Shown here in pieces: positions 1 through 9,038 of a DNA stretch of 64,000 nucleotides. Source of the DNA: JAGPUQ01 sp041594335 (GTDB lineage Bacteria > Pseudomonadota > Gammaproteobacteria > Pseudomonadales > Porticoccaceae); the NCBI GenBank assembly GCA_041594335.1, contig JBFHML010000005.1, forward strand, positions 4,086 through 68,085, in the 5' to 3' direction. The notes beneath the pieces are model-generated. The model worked only from the letters and a program-made list of their open reading frames with translations. It searched no databases and had not been told where the DNA came from. The position numbers and the translations under genes were made by a program. The first letter of the stretch is position 1. Each line of letters starts with the position of its first letter.

Positions 1-989
1 CGAAAGCCGATGTCGGTAGCAAAACGCTTGGCCATGGCGCAGTAGACGGCCTTGTCGGCGTCGTCGCGGTCGAGTTTGCTCGCCGCCAGCCGCACCATCT
101 GCCGAGCCGCCACCAGCTCTGTGGCCATGTCGGCGAGCTTGAATTGCAGCGCCTGAAATTGGGCGATGGGTTGGCCGAACTGATGGCGTTCTTGTACATA
201 GACTTGGCTGTGGTCGAGCGCCGCCTGTGCGGCCCCCAGCGAACAGGCGGCGATGTTGATGCGTCCGCCATCGAGCCCGCGCATGGCGATCTTGAAACCC
301 TCGCCCTCGGCACCGAGTCGGCAGGTCACTGGTACTTGCACGCCGTCGAAGGCGATAGTGCGGGTGGGCTGGCTGTTCCAGCCCAGCTTGGTTTCGTTCT
401 TACCGTAGCTGATGCCCGGCGTATCGGCCGGTATCGCAAAGGCCGAGATGCCGCGGGCGCCGGAATCCGCGGTCCCGGTGCGCGCCATCAGCACCAGCAC
501 GTCGGTGCTGCCGGCGCCGCTGATGAAGGCCTTGCCGCCGGCGATGCGGTAGTGATCGCCATCGCGCTCGGCGCGGGTGACCAGGGATGCGGCATCACTG
601 CCCGCGTTAGGTTCGGTGAGGCAGTAGGAGGCGAGCTTTTCGCCGCGAATCAGGGCGCCGCAGAAATCCGCTCGCACCGCATCGCTGCCCCAGGTGCAGG
701 CCATCCAGGTCGCCATGTTGTGGATCGAGATGAAGGCTGCGGTCGAGGGGCAGCCGGTCGCCAGCTCTTCCAGGATCAAGGCCGCGTCGAGGCGCGACAG
801 GCCGAGCCCACCCAGTTCCTCGGGGCAGTAGAGGCCACAAAAACCCAGCTCGCCGGCCGCGGCGATCGTCTCCCGGGGGAACTGTTTTTCCTCATCCCAC
901 CGCGCCGCTTGGGGCGCCATCTCGCCGGTGGCGAAGGCGCGGGCGGCGTCTTGAAAGGCGCGCTGTTCTTCGCTCAGCTCGAAGTCCAT
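1..989 (-). CDS. Acyl-CoA dehydrogenase (isobutyryl-CoA dehydrogenase-like), 3' end cut by window
   Basis: Reading leftwards from the ATG at 987-989, 329 codons stay open to the window edge; about 50 C-terminal residues, including the usual catalytic Glu region, lie outside. The translation begins MDFELSEEQRAFQD and carries the flavin/substrate signature YCLTEPNAGSD at residues 122-132, and later KLGWNSQPTR, GFKIAMRGLDGGRINIAA and YVQERHQFGQPIAQFQ, all typical of the acyl-CoA dehydrogenase fold. It starts 14 bases after the mmsA stop on the same strand, so the two are probably one operon. Isobutyryl-CoA dehydrogenase (valine breakdown) is the best guess from that pairing; a short/branched-chain acyl-CoA dehydrogenase of other specificity is possible. 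Confidence 0.9.
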   Translation of the reverse strand, partial: MDFELSEEQRAFQDAARAFATGEMAPQAARWDEEKQFPRETIAAAGELGFCGLYCPEELGGLGLSRLDAALILEELATGCPSTAAFISIHNMATWMACTWGSDAVRADFCGALIRGEKLASYCLTEPNAGSDAASLVTRAERDGDHYRIAGGKAFISGAGSTDVLVLMARTGTADSGARGISAFAIPADTPGISYGKNETKLGWNSQPTRTIAFDGVQVPVTCRLGAEGEGFKIAMRGLDGGRINIAACSLGAAQAALDHSQVYVQERHQFGQPIAQFQALQFKLADMATELVAARQMVRLAASKLDRDDADKAVYCAMAKRFATDIGF

Positions 990-1003
990 GGGGCGCCGGT
1001 CGC

Positions 1004-2503
1004 TCAGCGCAGGTTGATCGACATGTTGGGTCCGCTGGGAATGTCGCCCTCGAACCAGCGCGAGATCACCGTTTTGGTCTCGGTATAGAAACGCACCGCC
1101 TGCTTGCCGTAGGCGTGCAGGTCACCGTGGAAGGAGCCGCGCCAGCCGGTGAAAGAGAAGAAGGGTAGCGGCACGGGGATGGGGACATTGATGCCGACCT
1201 GGCCGACCTGGATCTCATGTTGGAACTTGCGCGCTGCGGCGCCGGAAGCAGTGAACAGCGAGGTGCCGTTGCCCCGGAAGTCGCGATTGATGAGCGCGAT
1301 GGCCTCCTCCAGGCTATCGGTTTTGAGGAGGCAAAGTACCGGGCCGAACACTTCCTCACAGTAGAAGGGCATTTCCGGTTTGAGGTCGGTGAAGATCGTG
1401 GGGCCGAGCCAGTTGCCGTCGGGATAGCCCGCGACCTCACAGTCGGAGCCATCGAGCAGGCAGGTGGCGCCGTCGGCCTTCGCTTGGGCAATCATCTGCC
1501 GTACCCGGTCGCGCGCGGCCGGTGAAGTCAGGGGCCCATAGGCGGCCTGGGCATCCGTCCAGGCGCCCGGACGGATCGTGCGGGTCGCCGCGACGATCTC
1601 GGGAATCCACTCCTGAGCCGCGCCTACCAGGACGACGTTGGGAATGGCCATGCAGCGTTGGCCGGCGGCGCCAAAGGCGGAGCCGACGATGTTATTGACC
1701 ACTTGACTGCGGTTGGCGTCGGGCATTACCACCATGTGGTTGTTGGCGCCGGTCATGCACTGCATGCGCTTGAGATGCTCGGTACCCTTGCGGTAAATAT
1801 GCTTGCCCACCGCTACTGAGCCGACGAAAGAGCCGGCGCGGATATCTGGGTGTTCGAGCAGATAATCGACCTGGGCGGCGCCGCCGTGAACGACCTGCAG
1901 CACACCGGCTGGCGCGCCGGCCTCGAGGAACAGTTCGGCGAGGCGCGTCGGCGTCAGGGGGTCGCGCTCGGAGGGCTTGAGCACGAAGGTGTTGCCGCAG
2001 GCGATGGCGAGCGGGAACATCCACAGCGGGATCATTGCCGGGAAATTGAAGGGCGTGATGCCCAGGCATACGCCCAGCGGTTGGTGGTAGGAGCAGGTGT
2101 CGATTCCCGAGGCGACGTTTTCGACCGTTTCGCCCATCAATAGGCTGGGGATGTTGGCGGCGTGCTCGACCACCTCAATACCGCGCCAGACGTCCCCTTT
2201 GGCGTCCTCGAAGGTCTTGCCCAGTTCCTGGCTGATGATCTCGGCCAATTCGTCGTGGTGCTGTTTGAGCAGGTGCTGATAGTTCAGCATCAGGCGTGCC
2301 CGCTGTGGGACCGGAGTCTCCTTCCAAGTCTGGAAGGCGGCCTGGGCCGCGGCGACGGCGCGCGCCAGTTCCGCCTCGGTGGCCAGAGGCACCTCACTGA
2401 GTACCTCTTGGGTGGCGGGGTTGATCACCGGGGTGGACTGGTCGCTTTCGCTCTGCACCCATTGACCGTCGATGAGCAGGGGCACGCGTCTGGGGAAAAC
2501 CAT
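1004..2503 (-). CDS. mmsA: Methylmalonate-semialdehyde dehydrogenase (CoA-acylating)
   Basis: A 499-residue aldehyde dehydrogenase of the length usual for MmsA (about 500). It converts methylmalonate semialdehyde, NAD+ and CoA to propionyl-CoA in valine (and thymine) breakdown. Visible motifs: GITPFNFPAMIPLWMFP at about 148-164, the cofactor segment FVLKPSERDPLTP at 173-185, and FGAAGQRCM with the catalytic Cys at residue 284. The FNFPAM and GQRCMA segments are the MmsA form rather than that of other aldehyde dehydrogenases. The downstream acyl-CoA dehydrogenase at 14 bases supports a valine-degradation operon. Upstream, 173 bases separate it from the divergent argE. Confidence 0.93.
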   Translation of the reverse strand: MVFPRRVPLLIDGQWVQSESDQSTPVINPATQEVLSEVPLATEAELARAVAAAQAAFQTWKETPVPQRARLMLNYQHLLKQHHDELAEIISQELGKTFEDAKGDVWRGIEVVEHAANIPSLLMGETVENVASGIDTCSYHQPLGVCLGITPFNFPAMIPLWMFPLAIACGNTFVLKPSERDPLTPTRLAELFLEAGAPAGVLQVVHGGAAQVDYLLEHPDIRAGSFVGSVAVGKHIYRKGTEHLKRMQCMTGANNHMVVMPDANRSQVVNNIVGSAFGAAGQRCMAIPNVVLVGAAQEWIPEIVAATRTIRPGAWTDAQAAYGPLTSPAARDRVRQMIAQAKADGATCLLDGSDCEVAGYPDGNWLGPTIFTDLKPEMPFYCEEVFGPVLCLLKTDSLEEAIALINRDFRGNGTSLFTASGAAARKFQHEIQVGQVGINVPIPVPLPFFSFTGWRGSFHGDLHAYGKQAVRFYTETKTVISRWFEGDIPSGPNMSINLR

Positions 2504-2676
2504 GACTAACCTCGATTGGAATGGGAATGCGGAGCGGCCGCTGGTCCTCGGGATCAGTGGAGCGGTGTCCCGGCGGGTGTAGTGCGCGCGAATCCGTCAG
2601 CCTGTCGATTGTACAGAATGGCGGGTCACGCTCAACTGCACGGGACTTCTCCGCGACAGAGCTCTACACTGGGCGC

Positions 2677-3813
2677 ATGCGGATAGACGAGTTACTGCGG
2701 GCGCTGATCGCCTGCAATTCCATCAGCAGCGTCAATGCCGAGCTCGATCAGGGTAATCGCGCAGTCGTTGACCTGCTCGCCAACTGGGCGGCAGATTTGG
2801 GCTTTCGGGTCGAGATCCAGCCGCTGGCCGATCCTCGTAAGGCCAACCTGATTGCCACGCTCGGGCAGGGGCCCGGCGGGCTGGTCTTGGCGGGGCACGC
2901 TGATACGGTGCCCTGCAATCCGGAACTGTGGCGCAGTGATCCCTTCGTGCTGGAGACCGACGAACAGCACTACCGTGGACTCGGTGTGTGCGACATGAAG
3001 GGCTTTTTTGCGCTGGCGCTGGCCGCCGCCAAAGGCTTCGCAAGCCGCCGTCTGCGCGAACCGCTGATCCTGCTCGCCACTGCGGATGAAGAGACTTCCA
3101 TGGCCGGCGCCCAGGCCTTGGTGGAAGCCGGCAGGCCGCGCGCGCGGGCTGCGCTGATTGGCGAGCCTACCGGGATGAAGCCAGTCGCGGCCCACAAGGG
3201 CATTTTGGTTGAGAAACTGCGCATCAGTGGTCGCTCCGGTCACTCGAGCGACCCAGAGCGGGGGGCCAATGCACTGCACACCTTGCACAGAGCTTTGGGT
3301 GCACTGCGCGAGTTGGCGCAGGATTTGGGCAACCGTGGCCGGGACCCGCGCTTTGTGGTGGATCACGCCACCTTGAATCTCGGCTGTGCGCGGGCCGGAG
3401 ACAACCCGAATCGCATCTGCGGCCACGCCGATTTGGGGTTCGAGATTCGGCCTTTGCCCGGGGTGGATCTCGGCGCGCTGCGCGAGGAGCTGGAAGCCCT
3501 GTTGCTGCCGCTGGGCGCGGCGGATGGCACGGGCGTAGAAATCGATCACTTGATTGTGCCGCCGTTCGAGGCGCCTGAGGATTCGCCGCTGGTCGCGGTC
3601 TGCGAGGAGCTGACCGGGTATCGTCGTGAGGCTGTCGCCTTTGCTACCGAGGCTCCCTACCTCCATCAGCTGGGGCTCGATGTCACAGTGCTCGGCCCGG
3701 GGGATATCGATCAAGCGCACCAGCCAGACGAATCTCTGCCGCGCGCGCGCGTACAACCCATGGTTGAATTGCTCGAGGCGCTCATTGCGCGCCGCTGTCT
3801 CGGGCCAGTCTGA
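2677..3813 (+). CDS. argE: Acetylornithine deacetylase (M20 family)
   Basis: 378 residues from the ATG at 2677. The frame is open further upstream to 2521, but that extension has no family similarity, whereas MRIDELLRALIACNSISS matches the family N-terminus. ArgE hydrolyses N2-acetylornithine to ornithine and acetate. M20 zinc-peptidase features are present: GHADTV (His74, Asp76), CDMKGFF (metal Asp106), ATADEETSMAG (Glu138/Glu139) and the dimerisation-domain start GRSGHSSDPERG. The next gene, argA, starts 77 bases on, on the same strand. Succinyl-diaminopimelate desuccinylase is the main alternative; the argA neighbour favours ArgE. Confidence 0.88.
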   Translation: MRIDELLRALIACNSISSVNAELDQGNRAVVDLLANWAADLGFRVEIQPLADPRKANLIATLGQGPGGLVLAGHADTVPCNPELWRSDPFVLETDEQHYRGLGVCDMKGFFALALAAAKGFASRRLREPLILLATADEETSMAGAQALVEAGRPRARAALIGEPTGMKPVAAHKGILVEKLRISGRSGHSSDPERGANALHTLHRALGALRELAQDLGNRGRDPRFVVDHATLNLGCARAGDNPNRICGHADLGFEIRPLPGVDLGALREELEALLLPLGAADGTGVEIDHLIVPPFEAPEDSPLVAVCEELTGYRREAVAFATEAPYLHQLGLDVTVLGPGDIDQAHQPDESLPRARVQPMVELLEALIARRCLGPV

Positions 3814-3852
3814 CGGACTGCGGGATGCAGTGCCAGAGCGCGACACCGCCGC

Positions 3853-3861
3853 TGTTATAAT
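3853..3861 (+). promoter_or_regulatory. Extended -10 promoter before argA
   Basis: TG at 3853-3854, one base, then a perfect TATAAT at 3856-3861. No good -35 box is visible. It lies between argE and argA and gives argA its own transcription start about 25 bases before the GTG start codon. Confidence 0.5.
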
Positions 3862-3890
3862 CGGCACCGTTGCGAACTGCGGCCGATCCT

Positions 3891-5198
3891 GTGACCGATT
3901 ACGTGAAATTCTTTCGCGATACCGCGCCCTACGCCAACATGCACCGGGGGCGCACCTTTGTCGTCGTGTTGCGCGGCGAGGGGGTTCTGCACGCCAATTT
4001 TCCGCACCTGATCGGCGATATCGCCTTGTTGGCCGCGCAGGGTATCCGGGTGGTACTGGTGCACGGCGCCCGGCCCCAGGTCGATCGTCAGCTCGAGCTG
4101 CGCAGTCTCGATTGTCGCTTCCAAGAGCAGGTGCGGATCACCGATGCCGAGGTGATGGCCTGTGTGCAGGAAGCGGTGGGGAGCATCCGCATCCAGATCG
4201 AGGCGGCGCTGTCTTTGGGGGTGGTCAACTCGCCGATGCAGGGGGCTCGCGTGCGGGTCGTGGGAGGCAATTTCATCACCGCCAAGCCTCTGGGCGTCCG
4301 CAATGGCGTGGATTTTCACCACAGCGGCGAGGTGCGGCGGGTGGATCGGGTCGGCATTCGCAACCATCTCGACGATGGCGCTATCGTGCTGCTTTCCCCC
4401 ATTGGCTATTCGCCCACGGGGGAAGTGTTCAACCTCACCTGTGAAGACGTCGCGGTGCAGGCGGCGATCAGCCTGCAGGCCGATAAATTGATTGTCATCG
4501 GTCCGGACGATGGGGTTCGCGATGACGCGGGCGAGCTGCAAAAAGCCATTTCATTGCGCGATGTGCAGGGATGGATCGACAGGTTGGTCGAAAATCCGGC
4601 ATTGGCCGCTTCGCTGCGGGCGGCGTATCAGGCTTGCCTCAATGGGGTGCAGCGTAGCCATTTGATCAGCTTTGCCGAGGATGGCGCGTTGCTCGCCGAA
4701 CTCTTCACGCGCGATGGCGCGGGTACGCTGGTGCTCAAAGACGGCGCCGAGGTGGTCCGTCAGGCGACGATCGATGATATCGGCGGGATCCTTGAGTTAA
4801 TCCAGCCGCTCGAAGAGCGCGGGGTGCTGGTCAAGCGCTCGCGTGAGCTCCTGGAGACCGAGATTTCCCGGTTTTATGTGGTCGTGCATCCAGAAGGGCC
4901 CATCGTCAGTTGCGCGGCCCTGTATCCCTTCGCCCACCAGCAGGCTGCTGAGTTGGCCTGTGTCGCTACGCATCCCGATTTTGCGAACCAGGGGTTGGGT
5001 AGCCGGTTGCTCGCCCATCTGGAGGCCAAGGCCCGTTTGGAATATCGACTCCAACGTCTGTTCGTGCTCACGACACAGGCCGAGCATTGGTTTCGCGAAA
5101 AAGGTTTCGAACCGATCGGGATCGAGGATCTGCCAGCGGAAAAGGCCGAACTTTACAACTATCAGCGGCGCTCGAAGATCTTTCAAAAGGTGTTGTAG
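3891..5198 (+). CDS. argA: N-acetylglutamate synthase
   Basis: 435 residues from the GTG at 3891; a TTG at 3870 is in frame, but MTDYVKFFRDTAPYANMHRG lines up with the start of gammaproteobacterial ArgA. It makes N-acetylglutamate from glutamate and acetyl-CoA, the first step of arginine synthesis. The N-terminal two thirds is an amino-acid-kinase fold (VLVHGARPQVDRQL, VVGGNFITAKPLG), which usually holds the arginine feedback site. The C-terminal third (about 290-435) is a GNAT acetyltransferase with the acetyl-CoA loop ATHPDFANQGLGSRLL. It is placed after argE. argJ at 57577 can also form acetylglutamate by recycling, so ArgA here may be partly anaplerotic. Confidence 0.94.
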   Translation: MTDYVKFFRDTAPYANMHRGRTFVVVLRGEGVLHANFPHLIGDIALLAAQGIRVVLVHGARPQVDRQLELRSLDCRFQEQVRITDAEVMACVQEAVGSIRIQIEAALSLGVVNSPMQGARVRVVGGNFITAKPLGVRNGVDFHHSGEVRRVDRVGIRNHLDDGAIVLLSPIGYSPTGEVFNLTCEDVAVQAAISLQADKLIVIGPDDGVRDDAGELQKAISLRDVQGWIDRLVENPALAASLRAAYQACLNGVQRSHLISFAEDGALLAELFTRDGAGTLVLKDGAEVVRQATIDDIGGILELIQPLEERGVLVKRSRELLETEISRFYVVVHPEGPIVSCAALYPFAHQQAAELACVATHPDFANQGLGSRLLAHLEAKARLEYRLQRLFVLTTQAEHWFREKGFEPIGIEDLPAEKAELYNYQRRSKIFQKVL

Positions 5199-5222
5199 GC
5201 GGGGCAGCGTTTGCCGCCCCGC
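5199..5222. terminator. Possible bidirectional hairpin between argA and the ABM protein
   Basis: GCGGGGC (5199-5205) can pair with GCCCCGC (5216-5222) around a 10-base loop, directly after the argA stop and before the stop of the convergent gene. There is no clear T run, so it is only a candidate. Confidence 0.3.
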
Positions 5223-5232
5223 GCGCCGCGGC

Positions 5233-5523
5233 TCAGGCTTTCTTGTCGAAATAACGGATCGAAGGCTCCGCGGATACCCAGTTGGCGAGTTGACCGATCA
5301 CACCGGTTTCGGTGCGCCAAGCGAAGTATTTCTCGTAGGCTTCTCGTGACTCCCACTGCTCGATGGCGACGATATGGGTGGGATCGTCCTGGTTTTGGTG
5401 CGCGTAGACTTCGATACAGCCGGGGTAGCTGCGGGTCTCCGGCAACAGCGCTGCCAGCCCTTGTAGGGTTTCGTCGACGCATTCGGGTTTGACTTTCAGT
5501 TCCAGCAATACGGTACAGGCCAT
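5233..5523 (-). CDS. Small antibiotic-biosynthesis-monooxygenase-fold (ABM/YgiN-like) protein
   Basis: 96 residues from the ATG at 5521-5523, which is preceded on its strand by GGAGAGCC, a good ribosome binding site; a longer in-frame start at 5601 lacks family similarity. The protein begins MACTVLLELKVKPE and has the dimeric ferredoxin-like ABM pattern: a turn LPETRSYPGCIEVYAHQNQ and the later IVAIEQWESREAYEKYF. Homologues include quinol monooxygenases (YgiN) and many proteins of unknown role, so the fold is clear but the substrate is not. It lies convergent to argA and downstream of the methyltransferase, from which a terminator separates it. Confidence 0.75.
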   Translation of the reverse strand: MACTVLLELKVKPECVDETLQGLAALLPETRSYPGCIEVYAHQNQDDPTHIVAIEQWESREAYEKYFAWRTETGVIGQLANWVSAEPSIRYFDKKA

Positions 5524-5550
5524 GATGGCTCTCCAGTTCGTTATGGTGGA

Positions 5551-5572
5551 TAAAAATTCCCGCCCCTGCGGG
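5551..5572 (-). terminator. Rho-independent terminator after the methyltransferase
   Basis: On the minus strand the stem is CCCGC, loop AGGG, GCGGG (5572 down to 5559), followed by AATTTTTA. The T run sits correctly for a transcript coming from the methyltransferase at 5623-6282. Confidence 0.6.
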
Positions 5573-5622
5573 CTGGGGATACTAACAGTTTGGTCGGCCA
5601 CCGCTTGCAGCCCGTGTCCGGT

Positions 5623-6282
5623 TCAGCCGATCCGCGCCACGCCCCAGTAGTTGTAGCCGAGCAGGCGCGGCGTCGACGGTAGGTACATCCGGTCGAGCTT
5701 TTCCACGGTAAAACCGCTCTCCTCGATCAGTTCAGGGATCGGCCGGTTGAGATTGCAGCCGCCGGCGAGCTTCTTCCACAGTGGGTTGATGCGCTCCTGC
5801 CATTGACGCACCCTGGGGTCCGGGGCGCGGCCGTGCTCGGTGAAAATCAGTTGCCCTCCGGGTTTTAGCACTCGCCGCATCTGGCGCAATGCCTTGTGCC
5901 AATCTGGGATGGTGCACAGGGTGTAGGTCAGCAGTACGGTGTCGACGCTGTTGTCCTCCAAGGGGATTTCTTCCCCGGGCAGGTCGATCAGCTTAATCTC
6001 CACCGGCGCGCGGGCCAGGTTGCGGCGGGCTTTCTCGCGCATGGCTGCAGAGGGTTCGAGTCCCCAGATGAACTCGACTTTCGCCGGGTCGTAAAACGGC
6101 AGATTGAGTGCCGAACCCATGCCGACTTCCAGTACCCGCCCGGTGCACAGCGGTACCACCTTGCGGCGTTGGTACATGATGGGCTTGGTGGCGCAGGCGA
6201 AATTGAGGAAAGGGGCGAGGAAGAACTGCTCGTAGAAGCTCAAGGTGATGCTCCGGTCATCCTGGTTCCGATCGTCCCACAA
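5623..6282 (-). CDS. Class I SAM-dependent methyltransferase, METTL7-like
   Basis: 219 residues. Motif I is VLEVGMGSALNLPFY at about 51-65; EDNSVDTVLLTYTLCTIPD and VLKPGGQLIFTEHGRAPD are the later class I motifs. The string LC-x-I/V followed by VL-PGG-x-F-EH, and W...NPLWKKLAGGCNLNR after it, resembles the METTL7/TMT1 thiol-methyltransferase family and its bacterial relatives more than UbiE. The N-terminus has a hydrophobic stretch FFLAPFLNFACA. Substrate unknown. It is followed by its own terminator. A phospholipid or thiol methyltransferase role is inference only. Confidence 0.75.
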   Translation of the reverse strand: MWDDRNQDDRSITLSFYEQFFLAPFLNFACATKPIMYQRRKVVPLCTGRVLEVGMGSALNLPFYDPAKVEFIWGLEPSAAMREKARRNLARAPVEIKLIDLPGEEIPLEDNSVDTVLLTYTLCTIPDWHKALRQMRRVLKPGGQLIFTEHGRAPDPRVRQWQERINPLWKKLAGGCNLNRPIPELIEESGFTVEKLDRMYLPSTPRLLGYNYWGVARIG

Positions 6283-6700
6283 ATGCGGGGGGCGAAACGC
6301 TGGAGATTATCCCAAGGGCAGGGCGATAGCGAGAGGCGCGATCGTGGGGGAGCCCGCGCGAGGGAGCTTCCTGACCTGTTCGTGGGGGATGCAGGTGTCG
6401 GTAGCGGCGTGGATGGCCGCCCAGTGACGGGGAGCAACCCGAGTGCATCCACCGCAACGAGCGCCACCGGGTGTGGCGTCGCTAGTGCCGCGATGGCAGG
6501 GCGCCGATCGGGGGTGTCGGGATGGCTGGGTGCCGATTCCGCCACCTGGAGTGCGATCCAGGCGCGGCTGAGGCCGGGGCCGCCGGGGGTTGCGGGCAGG
6601 AGGACTCCGATGGTGACCGTGACCGCGCGGCTCGATGCCGGCCGCGGTCTTCTCTGTTATGCTCCGGACCCGCTTTTGACTGTTTGCGCAGGGGTTGATC
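6283..6700. other. Gene-free 418-base region upstream of ilvD
   Basis: Between the divergent methyltransferase and ilvD. Short open frames occur on both strands but have low-complexity Pro/Arg/Ala translations and no family resemblance. The only signal I can support is the promoter at 6655-6663. I see no convincing leader peptide or attenuator for ilvD. Confidence 0.4.
6655..6663 (+). promoter_or_regulatory. Extended -10 promoter for ilvD
   Basis: TG at 6655-6656 and TATGCT at 6658-6663, with no strong -35. It would start transcription about 30 bases before the ilvD ATG. Confidence 0.4.
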
Positions 6701-8533
6701 ATGCCCACTTATCGCTCCCATACCACGACCCGCGGCCGCAACATGGCGGGTGCGCGCTCACTGTGGCGGGCCACCGGCATGAAGGACGAGGATTTCCAAA
6801 AGCCGATCATCGCGGTCGCCAACTCGTTCACGCAATTCGTGCCCGGTCACGTCCATTTGAAGGATCTTGGCCAACTGGTGATCAGCGAGATCGAAAACGC
6901 CGGTGGCGTTGGCAAGGAGTTCAACACCATCGCCGTGGACGACGGTATCGCCATGGGGCACGACGGCATGCTCTATTCCTTGCCCTCGCGCGACATCATC
7001 GCCGACTCGGTGGAATACATGGTCAATGCCCACTGTGCCGATGCCTTGGTGTGCATTTCCAATTGCGACAAGATCACTCCGGGCATGCTGATGGCCGCGC
7101 TGCGGCTCAATGTCCCCACAGTATTTGTTTCCGGTGGCCCGATGGAGGCGGGTAAGACCCGACTGGCCGAGCATAAGCTGGATTTGGTCGATGCCATGGT
7201 TATTGCGGTCGACGATAGCGCCAGCGACGAGCAGGTGGCGGAATATGAGCGCTCGGCCTGTCCGACGTGCGGCTCTTGTTCGGGTATGTTCACCGCCAAC
7301 TCGATGAATTGCCTGACTGAGGCGCTGGGTTTGTCGCTGCCAGGCAATGGTTCGGTGGTCGCCACCCACGCGGATCGCGAGCGGCTGTTCCGCGACGCTG
7401 GCCGCTTGGTGGTCGAGTTAGCCCGTCGCCACTACGACGACGACGATTACCGCGTCTTGCCGCGCTCCATCGCGAGCTTTGAAGCGTTCGAAAACGCCAT
7501 GTGCCTGGATATCGCCATGGGCGGGTCCACCAACACCATCCTGCATTTGCTTGCCGCGGCGCAGGAGGCCGAGGTCGATTTCACCATGGCGGATATTGAT
7601 CGCCTGTCGCGCAAGGTGCCCAACCTGTGCAAGGTCGCCCCGAGCACACCCCAGTACCACATGGAGGATGTGCACCGCGCCGGTGGCGTCATGGGGATTC
7701 TCGGCGAGTTGGAGCGCGCTGGATTGCTCCATGCCGATGTGCCTACGGTCTACGCGCCGACCCTGCGCGCTGCACTCGATACCTGGGACGTAGCGCGCGA
7801 TCCGAGTCCCGAGGTCCAGAAGTTCTATCGCGCGGGCCCGGCGGGCGTGCCGTCTCAGGTAGCCTTCAGCCAAGATACCCGTTGGCCCAGTTTGGATATC
7901 GATCGCAAGGGCGGTTGTATCCGCGCCCTGGCACACGCCTACAGCACTGAGGGCGGTTTGGCCGTTCTGTACGGGAACCTCGCGATCAACGGCTGTGTCG
8001 TAAAAACCGCCGGCGTCGACGAATCCATCTTGGTGTTCGAAGGTCCTGCGCACGTGGTGGAGAGCCAGGAGGATGCGGTGGACGATATTCTCCACGACCG
8101 TGTCCAGCCGGGGGCCGTGGTGGTGGTGCGGTATGAAGGTCCGCGCGGTGGGCCGGGCATGCAGGAGATGCTCTATCCGACCAGCTATTTGAAATCCAAG
8201 GGACTCGGGAAAGCCTGTGCTCTAGTGACTGACGGACGCTTCTCGGGTGGCACCTCGGGGCTGTCGATCGGCCACGTATCGCCGGAGGCGGCCGCCGGTG
8301 GCACCATCGGTCTGGTGGAGAATGGCGATCAGATTCGCATTGACATCCCGGCGCGGACCATCGAACTGTTGGTGGACGACGCCGAGTTGGCGCAGCGTCG
8401 CGAACGCCGCGATGCCATGGGCTGGCAGCCGGTGAAGCAGCGACCGCGACGGGTTTCGGCGGCCCTGCGGGCCTATGCCAAGCTCGCCACCAGCGCCGAC
8501 CGCGGTGCGGTGCGCGATCTGGAGCAGTTGTAG
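6701..8533 (+). CDS. ilvD: Dihydroxy-acid dehydratase
   Basis: 610 residues from the ATG at 6701 (MPTYRSHTTTRGRNMAGARSLWRATG, as in other IlvD; an ATG six bases earlier is possible). It dehydrates 2,3-dihydroxy-isovalerate and -methylvalerate in valine and isoleucine synthesis and needs an iron-sulfur cluster. Cluster cysteines appear in CISNCDKITPGML and SACPTCGSCSGMFTANSMN. LYSLPSRDIIADSVEY and GRFSGGTSGLSIGHVSPEAA are family signatures. Length agrees with the usual 610-620. It stands alone in this window, with its 3' end six bases from convergent folA. Confidence 0.97.
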   Translation: MPTYRSHTTTRGRNMAGARSLWRATGMKDEDFQKPIIAVANSFTQFVPGHVHLKDLGQLVISEIENAGGVGKEFNTIAVDDGIAMGHDGMLYSLPSRDIIADSVEYMVNAHCADALVCISNCDKITPGMLMAALRLNVPTVFVSGGPMEAGKTRLAEHKLDLVDAMVIAVDDSASDEQVAEYERSACPTCGSCSGMFTANSMNCLTEALGLSLPGNGSVVATHADRERLFRDAGRLVVELARRHYDDDDYRVLPRSIASFEAFENAMCLDIAMGGSTNTILHLLAAAQEAEVDFTMADIDRLSRKVPNLCKVAPSTPQYHMEDVHRAGGVMGILGELERAGLLHADVPTVYAPTLRAALDTWDVARDPSPEVQKFYRAGPAGVPSQVAFSQDTRWPSLDIDRKGGCIRALAHAYSTEGGLAVLYGNLAINGCVVKTAGVDESILVFEGPAHVVESQEDAVDDILHDRVQPGAVVVVRYEGPRGGPGMQEMLYPTSYLKSKGLGKACALVTDGRFSGGTSGLSIGHVSPEAAAGGTIGLVENGDQIRIDIPARTIELLVDDAELAQRRERRDAMGWQPVKQRPRRVSAALRAYAKLATSADRGAVRDLEQL

Positions 8534-8539
8534 CGTAGC

Positions 8540-9031
8540 CTAAGGGCGGCGCTGTAGCGTGACGAAGGTGTAGGCTGGATGCCCGGCCTGCGCCGGGTGC
8601 TCCTCTCGGAGGGACTCCTCCCAGCAGCGGGGATCCAGGTCAGGAAAGAAGGTGTCGCCGACCACCTCCAGATCCAGGCGCGTCAGATAGATCCGAGTCG
8701 CCCGGGGGAGGCATTGGGCATAGATCTCGGCACCGCCGATTACAAATACCAACTCGTTCCGCGCGGTGGCCGCTGCAATGGCGTCCTCCAGGGTTGATGC
8801 CACGACCACGCCCTCGGGCGCGAACCGCGAGTTGCGGCTGACGACGATGTTGTCGCGCCCGGGCAACGGCCGGCCGATGGATTCAAAGGTCCGGCGCCCC
8901 ATGACGATGGGATGTCCCAGCGTTAGGCTTTTGAAGCGGCGCAGGTCAGCAGGCAAGTGCCAGGGCAAGGCGTTGTCGGCGCCGATGACGCCGTTGGCGG
9001 CGACCGCCGCGATGAGCGCAATCTCCGTCAT
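8540..9031 (-). CDS. folA: Dihydrofolate reductase
   Basis: 163 residues from the ATG at 9029-9031 (MTEIALIAAVAANGVIGADNALPW); a longer open frame upstream overlaps thyA and is not part of the protein. FolA reduces dihydrofolate made by ThyA. Seen: ANGVIG, LPWHLPADLRRFKSLTLGHPIVMGRRTFESIGRPLPGR (folate and NADPH sites) and FVIGGAEIYAQ. It starts 7 bases after the thyA stop, giving the common thyA-folA pair in which the enzyme recycling the product is co-transcribed. Confidence 0.96.
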   Translation of the reverse strand: MTEIALIAAVAANGVIGADNALPWHLPADLRRFKSLTLGHPIVMGRRTFESIGRPLPGRDNIVVSRNSRFAPEGVVVASTLEDAIAAATARNELVFVIGGAEIYAQCLPRATRIYLTRLDLEVVGDTFFPDLDPRCWEESLREEHPAQAGHPAYTFVTLQRRP

Positions 9032-9038
9032 GCCGGTC

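Noticed and set aside
2692..3867. 391-codon open frame on the minus strand across argE
   Set aside because: Antisense to a gene with full M20 motifs; its translation has no recognisable domain and reflects high-GC codon bias.
5896..7155. 419-codon plus-strand frame spanning methyltransferase and ilvD start
   Set aside because: Runs through an opposite-strand gene and out of frame into ilvD; low-complexity translation.
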